From assembly GCA_017525605.1 (NCBI GenBank), contig JAFXSM010000004.1:37263-101262 (forward strand): 64,000 nt of DNA, written 5' to 3'. The number at the start of each line of letters is the position of its first letter. The stretch's first letter is position 1. The DNA is from Treponema sp. Lineage in GTDB: Bacteria > Spirochaetota > Spirochaetia > Treponematales > Treponemataceae. Below the pieces are notes generated by a model. That model was given only the letters and a program-made list of their open reading frames with translations, was not told where the DNA came from and did no database searches. Both the position numbers and the translations under genes were made by a program. Shown one piece after another: positions 52,831 to 61,001 of this stretch.

Positions 52831-53847
52831 CTAGTCCTCCCAGGAACCTGTATCAATTTCTTCTTTTATACGGAGGAAACTTTCAAACCTTTCCTCGCTG
52901 ATTTCTCCCGATTCGACAGCCGCCCTGACAGCGCAGTCCGGTTCGTTCTCGTGGTTGCAGCTCATTCCGAATTTGCATTTTCCCACGAACGGCTTTATCT
53001 CGCGGAAGTAGAGCTGCAAGTCCTCCGATGCGATTCCGTCAAGGCAGAACCGCCTGACACCCGGAGTGTCGATTATCGACGCGTACACGTTCGGAAGCCC
53101 GTTAACGAGGGATTCGTTCAGGTGGATGTGCATCAAACTTCCTTTTGTCGTGGTGTGAGTTCCCTTTCCGTATTTTTGCGACAAAGAGCCAGTTTTTAAA
53201 ACGCAGGTTGAGTCGAGCACGTTCACGAGCGAGCTTTTTCCGATGCCTGATTGACCGACGAGCGCGCTGAGTTTTCCCGTTATCAGCTCCGCAAGTTCCG
53301 GGAGCCCTTCTCCTGTCTTTGCTGAAACCCGAAGGACTTTGTAGCCGATGCTTTCCCATATCGAAAGGCGTTTCTGGAATTCGGCATCCTGTGCGGACGG
53401 CAAATCGTATTTGTTGACGAGGATTATCGGCGTGAGATTTTCGTATTCGGCCTGTGCAAGTTCCCTGTCGATGAATTTCGGGCGGAACGGAGGTTCGTCT
53501 GGCGTTGTCACCAGAATGATGTAGTCCAAGTTTGTCGCAAGAAGCTGCGGAGCGCGGCCTTTCACGTTCCATCTGACGAATTCGTTTTTTCGCGGGACGA
53601 GGGCAGTTATCAGTCCTTTGTCGTCGTCCTCGTCCTCGATTTCGATTTCGACCCTGTCGCCCGGTGCCAGCGGGTTGTAATAGTCGGCATCGAGCTTGAG
53701 CCTCTTGCTTTTGAATGTGCAGAATCTGATTTTTTTCGAAGAATCGGCAGAATCATCCGAAGGTGGTTGTTCTGGATTTGTATCATCGCATTCTATTTCG
53801 AATGTGTTGTTGCTTCCGTTCAAGACGGTTCCTTGTAATTGAATCAT
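52831..53847 (-). CDS. rsgA: Ribosome small subunit-dependent GTPase A
   Basis: 338 residues. Circularly permuted GTPase: an N-terminal OB domain, G4 VNKYDLP, G5 SAKTGEG, G1 GQSGIGKSSLVN and G3 DTPGVR, then the zinc motif CKFGMSCNHENEPDC. It assists 30S maturation with RsmA, encoded at 22478. The ATG has no Shine-Dalgarno; a TAGAAT hexamer (minus, 53854-53859) ends six bases before it. Confidence 0.95.
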   Translation of the reverse strand: MIQLQGTVLNGSNNTFEIECDDTNPEQPPSDDSADSSKKIRFCTFKSKRLKLDADYYNPLAPGDRVEIEIEDEDDDKGLITALVPRKNEFVRWNVKGRAPQLLATNLDYIILVTTPDEPPFRPKFIDRELAQAEYENLTPIILVNKYDLPSAQDAEFQKRLSIWESIGYKVLRVSAKTGEGLPELAELITGKLSALVGQSGIGKSSLVNVLDSTCVLKTGSLSQKYGKGTHTTTKGSLMHIHLNESLVNGLPNVYASIIDTPGVRRFCLDGIASEDLQLYFREIKPFVGKCKFGMSCNHENEPDCAVRAAVESGEISEERFESFLRIKEEIDTGSWED

Positions 53848-53892
53848 GCTTCAATTCTACAATGATTCTCCGAATTTTTACAGAGTTTGGAA

Positions 53893-54585
53893 CTATGCGG
53901 CTGTCGAAACCTGCACGGATTCTTTCTTCTGGTGGGTCAAAATATAGAAGAAAGGCGTGTCAATCAGCGCGAGTATGAATTTGAAGACATACTGGCCGAT
54001 GAGCATCGACAAAAGGGTAGTGTGCATTTCGCTGTTGAACAGCCATCCGAACCCGAATCCGAATGCGATTACGATGAACACGACCGTGTCGATAATCTGG
54101 CTTGTGAGCGTCGATGCGTTGTTCCAAATCCATCTGTTTTTTGAAGAGCCGCTCTTTGCGAGGAAATAGTCGCGGATTTTGTGGAATACCCAAACGTCCC
54201 AAAGCTGTGCGCAGACGTATGCGGTCAAACTTGCGATTACGAAAATCCAGTTCTGGCCGAGGAGCATGTTGTACGCGTTCTGCGCATTCTCGTCTGCCGC
54301 CGGAAGATGCTGCGTGAGGATAATCAGAATCGTGGCGAAAACCTGCCCGATCAAGCCGAGGATGACTGCGCGGTTCGCTTCTTTCTTTCCCCAGATTTCC
54401 CCGATTACGTCCGTCATCAAAAATGTGATTGCATAGCAGACACCCGCACCCGGCAGCGTCACAATCGTGTCCTTGAAAATGCTGATTCCGGTGTAAATGA
54501 GCTTTCCCGTAACGACATTCGAAATCACGAGCGACACAACAAAAAGCGTGTTCAATATCATCAAATTTTTATCATTCTTCTTCAT
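53893..54585 (-). CDS. yhhQ: Queuosine precursor transporter (YhhQ/VUT family)
   Basis: 230 residues, about six helices. Family features: LFVVSLVISNVVTGKL, TFLMTDVIGEIWGKKEANRAV, VCAQLWDVWVFHKIR and SQIIDTVVFIVIAFG. E. coli YhhQ imports preQ0/preQ1. It follows queC by 43 bases on the minus strand and so probably shares its preQ1 riboswitch. A Lys/Gln tail (HQKKESVQV) follows the last helix. Confidence 0.9.
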   Translation of the reverse strand: MKKNDKNLMILNTLFVVSLVISNVVTGKLIYTGISIFKDTIVTLPGAGVCYAITFLMTDVIGEIWGKKEANRAVILGLIGQVFATILIILTQHLPAADENAQNAYNMLLGQNWIFVIASLTAYVCAQLWDVWVFHKIRDYFLAKSGSSKNRWIWNNASTLTSQIIDTVVFIVIAFGFGFGWLFNSEMHTTLLSMLIGQYVFKFILALIDTPFFYILTHQKKESVQVSTAA

Positions 54586-54618
54586 TTCAAAATTCCCTTT
54601 TAACTTTCAATTTTCAGT

Positions 54619-54639
54619 TTTCAACTTTCAACTTTCAAC
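54619..54639. repeat. Three tandem copies of TTTCAAC
   Basis: Exact 7-base repeats (TTTCAAC x3, flanked upstream by related ones) in the queC-yhhQ junction, overlapping the last codons of queC (stop at 54628). Confidence 0.8.
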
Positions 54640-55311
54640 TATTCCGTTCGCCGCGAATGCCTTCTGCCTGTCGATGCAGGTCGCGCATTTTCCGCACGGC
54701 TTTTCTCCGCCCTCGTAGCAGCTCCATGTCATTTCGTAAGGAGTGCCGAGTTCCAGTCCTTTTTTGACGATTGCGGCTTTGTTCGTTTTGTAGAACGGCG
54801 CGACGACCTTTACTTTGCCGTATGTTCCGATTTTTATCGATTTGCTTATCGTGTCGATGAATTCCACCGAGCAGTCCGCATAAGCGTTCACGATTGCGTC
54901 ATCCTCATGCGCTCCGATTAGGATGTCGGTCTCGTCGTCCTCGAAAATGCTCTGTGCGAGGCTCGCGCAAACGCTGAGCATCAGCCCGTTCCTGAACGGG
55001 ACGTATGTGGCGACTTTTCCGCTGTCGTCTTTTTTGACCTGCTCCTCGTAAGTTGAATGTGCGATTTCCGAGCTGGAAGATGAAAGCAGCGAGCATTTTG
55101 AGTACTGCATAATAGAAGACAAATCGAATTCGTAATGTTCGATTCCGTAGAATGTGCTGATTTTTCTTGCGCATTCAAGCTCTTTTTTGTGTTTCTGCCC
55201 GTAGAAGATTGAGACAGACACGACGTTGCCCTTGCCGTATTCATTCACGGCAAGCGAAAGGCAGGTGGAAGAATCCACTCCGCCAGACGAAAGCACGATG
55301 GCTTTTTTCAT
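54628..55311 (-). CDS. queC: 7-cyano-7-deazaguanine synthase
   Basis: 227 residues. Makes preQ0 from 7-carboxy-7-deazaguanine with ATP and ammonia for queuosine synthesis. PP-loop SSGGVDSSTCLSLA at residue 7 and zinc motif CYEGGEKPCGKCATCIDRQ at the C-terminus are intact. The ATG follows GGAG, which is part of the preQ1 riboswitch tail. Confidence 0.95.
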   Translation of the reverse strand: MKKAIVLSSGGVDSSTCLSLAVNEYGKGNVVSVSIFYGQKHKKELECARKISTFYGIEHYEFDLSSIMQYSKCSLLSSSSSEIAHSTYEEQVKKDDSGKVATYVPFRNGLMLSVCASLAQSIFEDDETDILIGAHEDDAIVNAYADCSVEFIDTISKSIKIGTYGKVKVVAPFYKTNKAAIVKKGLELGTPYEMTWSCYEGGEKPCGKCATCIDRQKAFAANGIVES

Positions 55312-55319
55312 GATGTTTT

Positions 55320-55358
55320 CTCCATAGTTTTGATAAAGCGGGATGGTTTCGAACCGCT
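55320..55358 (-). promoter_or_regulatory. preQ1-I riboswitch in front of queC
   Basis: Minus strand: stem AGCGG/CCGCT closes the GGTTC...ACC...CCC core loop, followed by an A-rich tail with AAAACTATGGAG. The order and spacing match the preQ1 class I aptamer, as in Bacillus subtilis queC leader (AGAGGTTC... CCCTCT... AAAAAACTAAGGA). The GGAG at the end is the queC ribosome site, so ligand binding should hide it (translational control). Eight bases separate it from the ATG. Confidence 0.85.
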
Positions 55359-55367
55359 AGGAAGTTG

Positions 55368-55396
55368 AGGATACAACAAAAGAAGATGATGCACAA
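55368..55396 (-). promoter_or_regulatory. Probable promoter of the queC leader
   Basis: Minus-strand TTGTGC, 17 bases, TATCCT. The predicted RNA start lies a few bases before the riboswitch stem. Confidence 0.45.
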
Positions 55397-55469
55397 GGAT
55401 GCAGAAATTTTGTGCGTTTTTCAAATTGTTTCAATTTTCATTTGCATTGTATGTGTTAGTATTGAATTT

Positions 55470-58400
55470 ATGAAAAAAAAGACTTTATTTTACATAATTT
55501 TGACATTTTGCATTTTTGCGTTTTTTTCAGGCGGATGCTCGAAATCCGGAGGCAAAAGTGAAAAACAGCAGGTTGTATACAATCATGACAACGATGTGTA
55601 TATCGAGGCAATAAGCCCTTTCAGCATCGGAAGAATGGAGCCGATTTCAGTGAGCTTCACCGAGACTCCGAGCGGAAAGATGGATTCTGCGGTTTCCATT
55701 TCTCCATCTCCGAAAGGCGAATGGACTTTCCTGGAGAGGCAGGCGGTGTTCACTCCGTCCGAGCCGTTCAAGGGAGAAAGCCAGATAATCCTTTCGGTGG
55801 ACTGCAAGAAGCTTTTCGGTGTGAATTACGACGACTGCATGTATCGTCACGAATTCGTCGTCAAAAGTCCTGAATACAAAATCACGTTCGACGACATAAA
55901 GCTCAATCCGAAGACGGGAGAATTCACAGTTTCCGGCGCAATCACGACCGACATCGAGGAGCAGCTTGAGAATATCTCTTCTGTCGTTGCCGTAAAAGAG
56001 AACGGTGCGAAGAAGAACGTCGAGTGGAACCGCACTCAGGTTGCAGAAAGCTGGAAATTCTCTTTCCCGGTTTTGCAGGACGAAAAAAAGAAGTCAGTTG
56101 AGATTTCATGGAACGGAAAGAAACTCGGAGTTTCTTCAGAGCTCGACAAGCTCATTTCAGGCACAAAAAAAATCGAATTCCCTGAAAAAGGCGAGCTTGC
56201 CGTTCTCGACATCAACAAGGCCGACAAAAACATGATTTCCGTGAGTTTCTCGAAAGAACTCGATGAATCTCAGGATGTGTCTTCTTTCATTTCTTTCACG
56301 ACTGGCGAAGACAAAACTCCGGTTGACTATTCAAAATACAATTCGGTCATCTCAGGAAACGTTCTCACAGTTTTCGCTGACTCAAGTTTCCCAAGTTCGG
56401 TTGACGTTTCGTTCAACAAAGGCATTAAAAGCGTAGACGGCACTTTGCTTGAGAGAAGCGCGTCCGCACCAGTTTCCGGCTCGTGGGACAAGCCTGAGAT
56501 TCGTTTTGCGAACGACGGAATAATTCTTCCTTCTTCGAAAGGCGCGGTTCTTCCTGTTGAGACGAAAAACCTTCAGGGACTTCTGATTCAGGCGTATGCG
56601 ATTGAAAGCAGGAACATGAACCAGTTCCTGCAGGTGAACGAGCTTGACGGAACGAACGAGCTGTACAGGGTCGGCGAGCCTGTCTGGGAGAAAAAAGTTT
56701 TCTTCAAGTGGGAAGATTCTCACAAAGACCAGTTTGTCGTTCGCGGACTCGACTTGTCGGAGCTTGTGAAAAAGTACCCTGACGGAATGTTCCAGATTAA
56801 AGTTGCGTTCCGCCACGACCAGATAATGTACAACTGCACGAGAGGTCACCGCGATTTCAGCAGCATCCCGATGCCTGCCGACACAATAGAAGACACTGAC
56901 GCGCCGAGGGAGAACAGCTGGTGGGATTATTATGACAATCTCGACTACGAGACACGAAGCTCGTTCTGGTATTACGACGACGACCCGTGCCACCCTGCAT
57001 ATTACATGCCGCGTTACAACAGCCGCTGCATAATAAAGCGCAATGTCCTCATAACTGACCTTGCGCTCATCGCAAAACGCTCGTCAAGCGGAAAATATTA
57101 CGTCACCGTGACTGATTTGAGAACGGCATCCCCTGTCAAGAATGCGGAAGTTTCGCTTTATTCGTTCGTCGGAAAGAAACTTGCGACAGGAAAAACTGAC
57201 GAGAACGGAAATATCTCGTTCGGCGAAGCTGCATCTCTTAAAACTTGCGTCATAACTGCATCTAACGGAAACTGCTCTTCGTTCCTGAAAATCTCAGGCG
57301 GAACTAGCTTAAGCACTAGCCATTTTGAAGTCGGCGGAGAAAAAGCCGTGAACGGCGTTAAGGGCGCAATCTACGGAGAGCGTGGCGTTTGGAGGCCGGG
57401 CGACGACATTCATCTGACGTTCGTGCTTCAGGATTTGAACAAGAGCTTGCCTGCCGACATTCCTGTGAATTTCACTTTGACAGACCCTCTCGGAAGGACT
57501 AGCGACACCCAGGTCCTCACAAATTCGGTGAACGGATTCTATGCGATATCTACAAAGACATTCTCCGATTCTTCTACTGGAAACTGGGTTGCAAAAGTAA
57601 AAATCGGCGGAAGGGAGTGGAGCAAATCTCTCAAAGTCGAGGCGGTCGTCCCGAACAAACTTGCAGTCGAGCTTGAATTCTTGGGCGACTATCTCACGCC
57701 TGACTCGAACAAATTCAAGCTCAGCGGTTCATGGCTTCACGGAGCTCCGATTCCGAACTATTCAGCTGATGTTTCCGTGATGTTCACGCAGGCCGCTACA
57801 ACATTCAACAAATTCAACGACTACACTTTCACGAATTCGTCACGCTCGTTCAGCTCTGACCGCGAGATTGTCTGGTCGGGCTCTCTCGACGCTTATTCGG
57901 TCGCGAATTTCTCTTCTGATTTGTACGTCGGGCGCAATCTTCCTGGAAAACTCAGGGCGAATTTCATCTCAAGGATTTTTGAGCCGTCTGGCGCATATTC
58001 AACTCAGTCGAAATCGATTGAATATTCTCCGTACAAAAATTACGTCGGAATCAAGCTCCCGAAGGGCGACGCTGCACGCAACATGCTTTTGACGGACACG
58101 GAGCACACTGCCGACCTCGTTCTTCTCGACGCGAAAGGAAACTTGGTTGACAGCGGAGAAGTCAGCTGGAAAATCTACAAGCTCGACTGGAAATGGTGGT
58201 GGGAGAAAGACGCATATTCCAATGCGACATACGTTTCTTCAGGCTATGCCCGCACTATCGATTCTGGCGAGGCGACAATCAAAAACGGACGCGGAAGTTT
58301 CAAATTCCAGGTGAAATATCCTGAATGGGGACGCTATTTCGTCGTCGCGAATGATAGCGAAGGGCACAGCGCGGGAAAAATCGTCTACATCGACTGGCCG

Positions 58401-61001
58401 GGCTGGGCAGGACGTGCGCAGGAAGACGGCTCAGGCAGTGCTTCTATGGTGACAATGGTCACCGACAAACGAAAATACACTGTTGGCGAGACTGCGCAAA
58501 TCACATTTACGGCGAACAAATCAAGCAAGGCTCTTGTCACGATTGAGAAGGCGGGCGAGGTCTACAAGCAGGAGTGGATTGATACAAAAGACGGAACGAC
58601 TCTCTACAAACTTCCTGTCACCGAGGATATGTCGCCGAACGTCTATGTCCATCTTACGCTTCTGCAGCCGCACGGACAGAGCGAGAACAGCCTTCCTGTT
58701 CGACTTTACGGAATCGTTCCTGTAAACGTGGACAATCCGAGGACAATTCTCACTCCTGTAATCACTTCTTCAAGCTCGTTCCAGCCGAACAGCCAGTCAA
58801 CGATTTCTGTCTCTGAAAAAAACGGCAAGCCGATGACATATACGCTCGCGGTTGTTGACGAAGGACTCCTCGGACTCACGAATTTCCATAGCATCGATTT
58901 GAGAAGCGAATTCTACAAAAAAGAAGCTTCGCTTTTGCAGACTTGGGATTTGTACAAGTATGTGATGAGCGCGTACAGCGGAAAACTTGAGACGCTCCTT
59001 GCAATCGGTGGTTCTGAGGACATAAAGGCGAACGAGGGCGGGGACGAGAACAGGTTCAAGCCAGTCGTGAAATTCTTCGGCCCGTACACGATTCAGCCGG
59101 GCGAGAAAAAGGCGACGACTTTCCAAATGCCTGAATACATCGGTGCAGTCCGCGCTATGGTAATCGCAGGTTACGATGGAGCATACGGAACGACCGAAAA
59201 AACTATTCCGGTCAAGTCCGAGCTTATGGTTCAGTCAACTTTGCCGAGAACGCTCGGAACAAACGAAGATGTGATGGTTCCTGTCACGGTCTTCAACAAC
59301 ACGGACAAACAGCAGAGCGCATCCGTTCAGCTTGAAGTTTCAGGTGCAGTGAAATTCTCTTCGTCACAGAATGTCGCTCTTGCGCCTGATGAAAATAAAA
59401 CTGTCTTCTTCAAGGTTTCTACAAAGGACGAAGGCTCTGCAACTTTCAAATCGACGATTTCGAACGGAGCTTCGTCCGCAAAGGCAGAGACTCGCGTGAA
59501 CGTCAAGTCCCGCGGATTTCCTGTGACTTACAAGAAACTGTTCGCTGTTCAGCCTGGAAAGAGCGAAAAAGTGAGCGTCGCTTCTCCTACAGAGAATTCT
59601 ACGACCGAGCTTTTCGCCGAGATTTCTTCGTTCCCGCAGATTTCTCTTGAGAGCAGGCTTGCATATCTGACCGGATATCCTCATGGTTGTATCGAGCAGA
59701 TTACGAGCGGCGGTTTCCCTCAGCTTTTCATTCCTGATTTCGTGAAACTTTCTAAGGAACAAATTGAAAACGTCAAGAGAAACGTCAATTCCGTCATCGA
59801 CAGGTATCCGACATACCAGACGAGCGAGAAGACTTTCGGATATTGGCCTGGAAACCAGACAACTCACGACTGGGGCACCTGCTACGCTTCGCATTTCCTT
59901 GTTGAAGCCAAAAATCACGGATATTCGGTTCCTGACGAGATGATTAACAAAGCACTTGCATATCTGAATAAATCCGCTTCGGACTGGACTGGAAGCAGCT
60001 CTGGTGTTTCGGAGTCTACTCAGGCATACAGGCTTTTCGTCCTCGCTCTTGCAGGCAAAGCAAACATCGGTGCGATGAACAGGCTCATGCTTTCAGATTC
60101 GCTTTCTGGTGAATCAAGCCTTCTTCTTGCCGCAAGTTATGCGAAGTCGGGCAGGCAGAGCACGGCAACGGAAATCCTCGACAAATTCAAGTCTTCGGGC
60201 GAGGACAGGCGTTCTACTGGCGACGATTTCAGCTCATCTTTGCGCGAAAAGGCACTTCTCCTCTTCACTTACAATCTTGCGGGCGAAACGGAATCTGCTT
60301 CGAGAGTCGCAAAGAAGATTGCGGAGACTTTGAGCAGCGACGCTTGGCTCAGCACTCAGGAAACTGCATGGTCGCTCTTCTCCCTGATTCCGTTCTACAC
60401 GTCTCAGTCTAAGATTTCGGCTTCTTATGAAATTGCTGCGGCTGGCAAGAGCATCAAAAACGAGATTTCTGGCGGAACTATTGTCGAGGCTCTTCCTGCA
60501 ACACAGTCGGCTAATCAGGAAGTCACTGTCGCGAACAAGGGCGACAAAGTGATATTCGGAACCCTCATTTCGAAAGGAATGTCGAAAGCCGGAACGGAAG
60601 TTGCGGAGAACTCAGGAATAAGCCTCAGTGTCGCAGGTTTGAGCGGAATCTCGCAGAAAAAACTCGGAGATTCTGTTTCAATCGGCGTTAAGGTAACGAA
60701 CACGAGCGGAAAAGAGATAAAGAACATCGCCCTTACGATTCCTGTTCCGACCGGATTCGAATTCACGAACGAAAGGCTCTCATCTGATTACGAAGGCTCG
60801 AACTACACTTATCAGGATATCAGGGACGATGCGATTTACACGTATTTCGACTTGAAGAGCGGTGAATCATTGTCATTCACTTTTGACGCAACGCTCGCAT
60901 ACAGCGGAAATTACGTCATTCCTGCGATTCATGCCGAGGCGATGTACGACAACGACATCTGCGCGATTTATCCGGGGCAGAGCATCCAGATGATTAAATA
61001 A
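55470..61001 (+). CDS. yfhM: Bacterial alpha-2-macroglobulin, thioester-containing lipoprotein
   Basis: 1843 residues from ATG at 55470 (MKKKTLFYIILTF); a GTG/TTG-type extension upstream is rejected. Lipobox FSGGC puts the lipid cysteine at residue 23, a loose spirochaetal type. Many MG-type beta domains, an intact thioester GCIEQ (Cys1407, Gln1410), and a terpenoid-like alpha-toroid after it (SDWTGSSSGVSESTQAYRLF). These proteins trap proteases in the periplasm. Its stop touches the ATG of pbpC, the usual partner. A TAGTAT hexamer ends seven bases before the start. Confidence 0.93.
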   Translation: MKKKTLFYIILTFCIFAFFSGGCSKSGGKSEKQQVVYNHDNDVYIEAISPFSIGRMEPISVSFTETPSGKMDSAVSISPSPKGEWTFLERQAVFTPSEPFKGESQIILSVDCKKLFGVNYDDCMYRHEFVVKSPEYKITFDDIKLNPKTGEFTVSGAITTDIEEQLENISSVVAVKENGAKKNVEWNRTQVAESWKFSFPVLQDEKKKSVEISWNGKKLGVSSELDKLISGTKKIEFPEKGELAVLDINKADKNMISVSFSKELDESQDVSSFISFTTGEDKTPVDYSKYNSVISGNVLTVFADSSFPSSVDVSFNKGIKSVDGTLLERSASAPVSGSWDKPEIRFANDGIILPSSKGAVLPVETKNLQGLLIQAYAIESRNMNQFLQVNELDGTNELYRVGEPVWEKKVFFKWEDSHKDQFVVRGLDLSELVKKYPDGMFQIKVAFRHDQIMYNCTRGHRDFSSIPMPADTIEDTDAPRENSWWDYYDNLDYETRSSFWYYDDDPCHPAYYMPRYNSRCIIKRNVLITDLALIAKRSSSGKYYVTVTDLRTASPVKNAEVSLYSFVGKKLATGKTDENGNISFGEAASLKTCVITASNGNCSSFLKISGGTSLSTSHFEVGGEKAVNGVKGAIYGERGVWRPGDDIHLTFVLQDLNKSLPADIPVNFTLTDPLGRTSDTQVLTNSVNGFYAISTKTFSDSSTGNWVAKVKIGGREWSKSLKVEAVVPNKLAVELEFLGDYLTPDSNKFKLSGSWLHGAPIPNYSADVSVMFTQAATTFNKFNDYTFTNSSRSFSSDREIVWSGSLDAYSVANFSSDLYVGRNLPGKLRANFISRIFEPSGAYSTQSKSIEYSPYKNYVGIKLPKGDAARNMLLTDTEHTADLVLLDAKGNLVDSGEVSWKIYKLDWKWWWEKDAYSNATYVSSGYARTIDSGEATIKNGRGSFKFQVKYPEWGRYFVVANDSEGHSAGKIVYIDWPGWAGRAQEDGSGSASMVTMVTDKRKYTVGETAQITFTANKSSKALVTIEKAGEVYKQEWIDTKDGTTLYKLPVTEDMSPNVYVHLTLLQPHGQSENSLPVRLYGIVPVNVDNPRTILTPVITSSSSFQPNSQSTISVSEKNGKPMTYTLAVVDEGLLGLTNFHSIDLRSEFYKKEASLLQTWDLYKYVMSAYSGKLETLLAIGGSEDIKANEGGDENRFKPVVKFFGPYTIQPGEKKATTFQMPEYIGAVRAMVIAGYDGAYGTTEKTIPVKSELMVQSTLPRTLGTNEDVMVPVTVFNNTDKQQSASVQLEVSGAVKFSSSQNVALAPDENKTVFFKVSTKDEGSATFKSTISNGASSAKAETRVNVKSRGFPVTYKKLFAVQPGKSEKVSVASPTENSTTELFAEISSFPQISLESRLAYLTGYPHGCIEQITSGGFPQLFIPDFVKLSKEQIENVKRNVNSVIDRYPTYQTSEKTFGYWPGNQTTHDWGTCYASHFLVEAKNHGYSVPDEMINKALAYLNKSASDWTGSSSGVSESTQAYRLFVLALAGKANIGAMNRLMLSDSLSGESSLLLAASYAKSGRQSTATEILDKFKSSGEDRRSTGDDFSSSLREKALLLFTYNLAGETESASRVAKKIAETLSSDAWLSTQETAWSLFSLIPFYTSQSKISASYEIAAAGKSIKNEISGGTIVEALPATQSANQEVTVANKGDKVIFGTLISKGMSKAGTEVAENSGISLSVAGLSGISQKKLGDSVSIGVKVTNTSGKEIKNIALTIPVPTGFEFTNERLSSDYEGSNYTYQDIRDDAIYTYFDLKSGESLSFTFDATLAYSGNYVIPAIHAEAMYDNDICAIYPGQSIQMIK

